Of a DNA stretch of 64,000 bases, positions 62,488 to 64,000 are shown in pieces (within the stretch, counting starts at the first letter, position 1; each line of letters begins with the position of its first letter). The position numbers and the translations under genes are program-made. The stretch lies in the NCBI GenBank assembly GCA_036555615.1, contig DATBKZ010000086.1:1-64000 (forward strand), written 5' to 3'. Below the pieces are notes generated by a model. It did not search any database and was not told where the DNA came from. It saw only the letters and a program-made list of their open reading frames with translations. The stretch comes from SG8-41 sp036555615. GTDB lineage: Bacteria > Pseudomonadota > Gammaproteobacteria > Burkholderiales > SG8-41.

Positions 62488-64000
62488 TCAGCGGTACTCT
62501 TTGGCGCTGAACCGGCGGTACTTGGCCAGCAGCCGCCGCGGCTTGCGGAACGCATCACGGCGAAACGGCTCGCCCAGCTCTTGCGTCAGCATGATCTCGA
62601 CCACGGAGGGCTTGCCCGAACGCAGCGCCGCCTTGAGCGCATCGGAGACCTCGTCTTCGTGCTCCACACGGTAGCCTTCGGCCCCCATGACGCGCGCGAT
62701 TTCCGAGAAGTCCGGATTGGCGAGATTGGTGCCGACGAACCGGTTGTCGAAATAGTCGATCTGGTTCTTCTTCTCGGCGCCCCACTGGCCATTGTTGAAG
62801 ACCACTGCCACCGCCGGGATCTTCTCCTTCACCGCGGTCATGACTTCGGCAAGGCTCATGCCCCAGGCGCCGTCGCCGACGTACGCGATCGCGGGACGCT
62901 CCGGGCGCGCGACCTTGGCGCCGAGCGCCGTCGGATAGGCGTAGCCGCAATTACCCCAGCTCATCGCGGCAAGGAAGGACAAGGGCTGCTCGAAACGCAG
63001 ATAGCTGTTTGCGACCGAGCACACGTTGCCGATGTCCGTGGACACCATGGCGTTCCTGGGCAGCGCCTTGGCGAGTTGGGCGAGCGCCCGGCGCGGACCG
63101 ATCTGACCCTTCTTGTTGGGCGAGTGCCAGTTCGCGAGCTCGGCGATCCACGCCTCCTTTTCGCGCATCACCTCCGCCAGGCGGTTTTTGTCGGGCTTCC
63201 TCGCCCCGCGCGCCTTCAGGCGCTTCAATAGCTCCTGCGCCGCGAGGCGCGCGTCGCCCGCGATCGCGAGCGACACCTTTTTCACGAGCCCGAGCGTGCG
63301 ATGGTCGGCATCGATCTGGATGATCTTCGCCTCTTGCGGCCAGTAGTCGATGCCGTGCTGCGGCAACGTGCCGAATGGCCCGAGGCGCGTGCCCAGCGCC
63401 AGCACGACGTCGGCGCGCGCGATGGTCCGCATCGCCGCCTTCGAGCCCTGGTATCCCAGCGGGCCGCACGACAGGGGATGGCTCGCCGGGAACGAATCAT
63501 TGTGCAAATACGAGTTCACGACCGGCGCGGTAAGGTGCTCGGCCAGCGCCTTCACCTCGTCGATGCCGTCCGCCATCACGACGCCTCCGCCGGACAGGAT
63601 CACGGGGAATCTGGCCTCCGCGAGCATCTTCGCTGCCTTGTCGAGCGCGTTCGTGCCGCCCGCGGCGCGCTCGATGACGAGGGGCGGCAGGATCTCGTAG
63701 TCGCCCTCGCCGTAGAAGTAATCGCGCGGGATATTCACCTGCACCGGCCCGCGCTCGTGCAGCGCGATGGTGAACGCCCGGTGCATCAGCTCGGCCATGC
63801 GCAACGGTGAATTCACGTGCACCTGCCACTTGGTGATCTTCGAGAAGATCGGCATCTGCTCCGTTTCCTGGAAGCCACCGTGGCCCGCCGTGAGGCTTCC
63901 CGATTCGGGCGTGACCACCACCATCGGCGTGTGCGCCCAGTAGGCCGCGGCCACCGCCGTCACGAAATTGGTGATCCCGGGACCATTCTGCGCGATGCAC
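62488..64000 (-). CDS. xsc: Sulfoacetaldehyde acetyltransferase (5' end cut by window)
   Basis: ThDP enzyme turning sulfoacetaldehyde and phosphate into sulfite and acetyl phosphate in taurine and isethionate breakdown. About 504 residues are visible, starting inside CIAQNGPGITNFV. AAYWAHTPMVVVTPE, GGFQETEQMPIF, QVNIPRDYFYGEG, GDGAWGMSLAEVMTAVKEK and ending GEPFRRDAFRKPRR match Xsc rather than acetolactate synthase. The ThDP Glu region (about first 90 residues) lies outside. Confidence 0.9.
   Translation of the reverse strand, partial: CIAQNGPGITNFVTAVAAAYWAHTPMVVVTPESGSLTAGHGGFQETEQMPIFSKITKWQVHVNSPLRMAELMHRAFTIALHERGPVQVNIPRDYFYGEGDYEILPPLVIERAAGGTNALDKAAKMLAEARFPVILSGGGVVMADGIDEVKALAEHLTAPVVNSYLHNDSFPASHPLSCGPLGYQGSKAAMRTIARADVVLALGTRLGPFGTLPQHGIDYWPQEAKIIQIDADHRTLGLVKKVSLAIAGDARLAAQELLKRLKARGARKPDKNRLAEVMREKEAWIAELANWHSPNKKGQIGPRRALAQLAKALPRNAMVSTDIGNVCSVANSYLRFEQPLSFLAAMSWGNCGYAYPTALGAKVARPERPAIAYVGDGAWGMSLAEVMTAVKEKIPAVAVVFNNGQWGAEKKNQIDYFDNRFVGTNLANPDFSEIARVMGAEGYRVEHEDEVSDALKAALRSGKPSVVEIMLTQELGEPFRRDAFRKPRRLLAKYRRFSAKEYR

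Noticed and set aside
62488..64000. Acetolactate synthase
   Set aside because: The general ThDP fold fits, but the FRRDAFRKPRR end, GGFQETEQMPIF and PRDYFYGEG are those of sulfoacetaldehyde acetyltransferase, and no ilvN follows.

Overview
The window looks like one contiguous piece of a high-GC betaproteobacterial chromosome (Burkholderiales or a close relative; inferred). Pointers are the gene orders hemC-hemD-hemX-hemY, aroQ-accB-accC-prmA-DUF3426, dsbD-tlpA and algZ-algR beside argH, a TctC/Bug-type binding protein, class I PHA synthase and a LiuR-type leucine-degradation cluster. It starts inside aceF and ends inside a gene for sulfoacetaldehyde acetyltransferase.

Layout: 1-3.9 kb, pyruvate dehydrogenase E2 (partial) and E1. 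4.2-10.9 kb, minus strand: enoyl-CoA hydratase, chromate transporter ChrA with a rhodanese-ChrB fusion, a short-chain dehydrogenase, a TctC receptor and PhaC. 11.0-19.6 kb, plus strand: MerR-type regulator LiuR and a leucine/isovalerate catabolic operon (liuA, nitronate monooxygenase, thiolase, HCCA-isomerase-like protein, macrodomain protein, liuB, liuC, liuE). The usual liuD is absent. 19.8-21.2 kb: three small proteins (DUF2889, DUF1161, membrane zinc-ribbon).

21.35-32.38 kb is the least ordinary part. Nine closely packed minus-strand genes run downstream of a tRNA-Arg(CCG): three paralogous phytoene-desaturase-like (PYROXD2-type) FAD oxidoreductases, a GcvT/aminomethyltransferase-fold protein, a 612-residue zeta-toxin-like P-loop protein, a free-standing CULT domain (the thalidomide-binding domain of cereblon, with all zinc and tryptophan-cage residues), an alpha/beta-hydrolase whose nucleophile serine is lysine, a GDSL esterase and an MFS transporter. 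This is my main candidate for an undescribed system. A pathway acting on an N-methylated or cyclic-imide-like compound is inference only.

32.5-36.6 kb: cytochrome c5-like protein, ApaH, PfkB-family kinase, MscL and a Spy/CpxP-like protein with a Gly-rich insert. 36.8-45.4 kb, minus: glycine cleavage operon gcvT-gcvH-gcvPA-gcvPB, then the DUF3426, prmA, accC, accB, aroQ block. 45.6-51.3 kb: TlpA and DsbD redox proteins, CutA, an SDR epimerase, an Fe-S flavoreductase and a CDF metal transporter. 51.3-55.4 kb, minus: hemCDXY. 55.4-62.4 kb: thioredoxin-like protein, algR/algZ, argH, fructosamine kinase, HxlR regulator, cupin and LacI regulator, then xsc.

Two inverted copies of a roughly 300-bp element with imperfect 11-bp terminal inverted repeats and a large nested stem lie at 33135-33428 and 55910-56213. 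They look like a non-autonomous (MITE-like) repeat.
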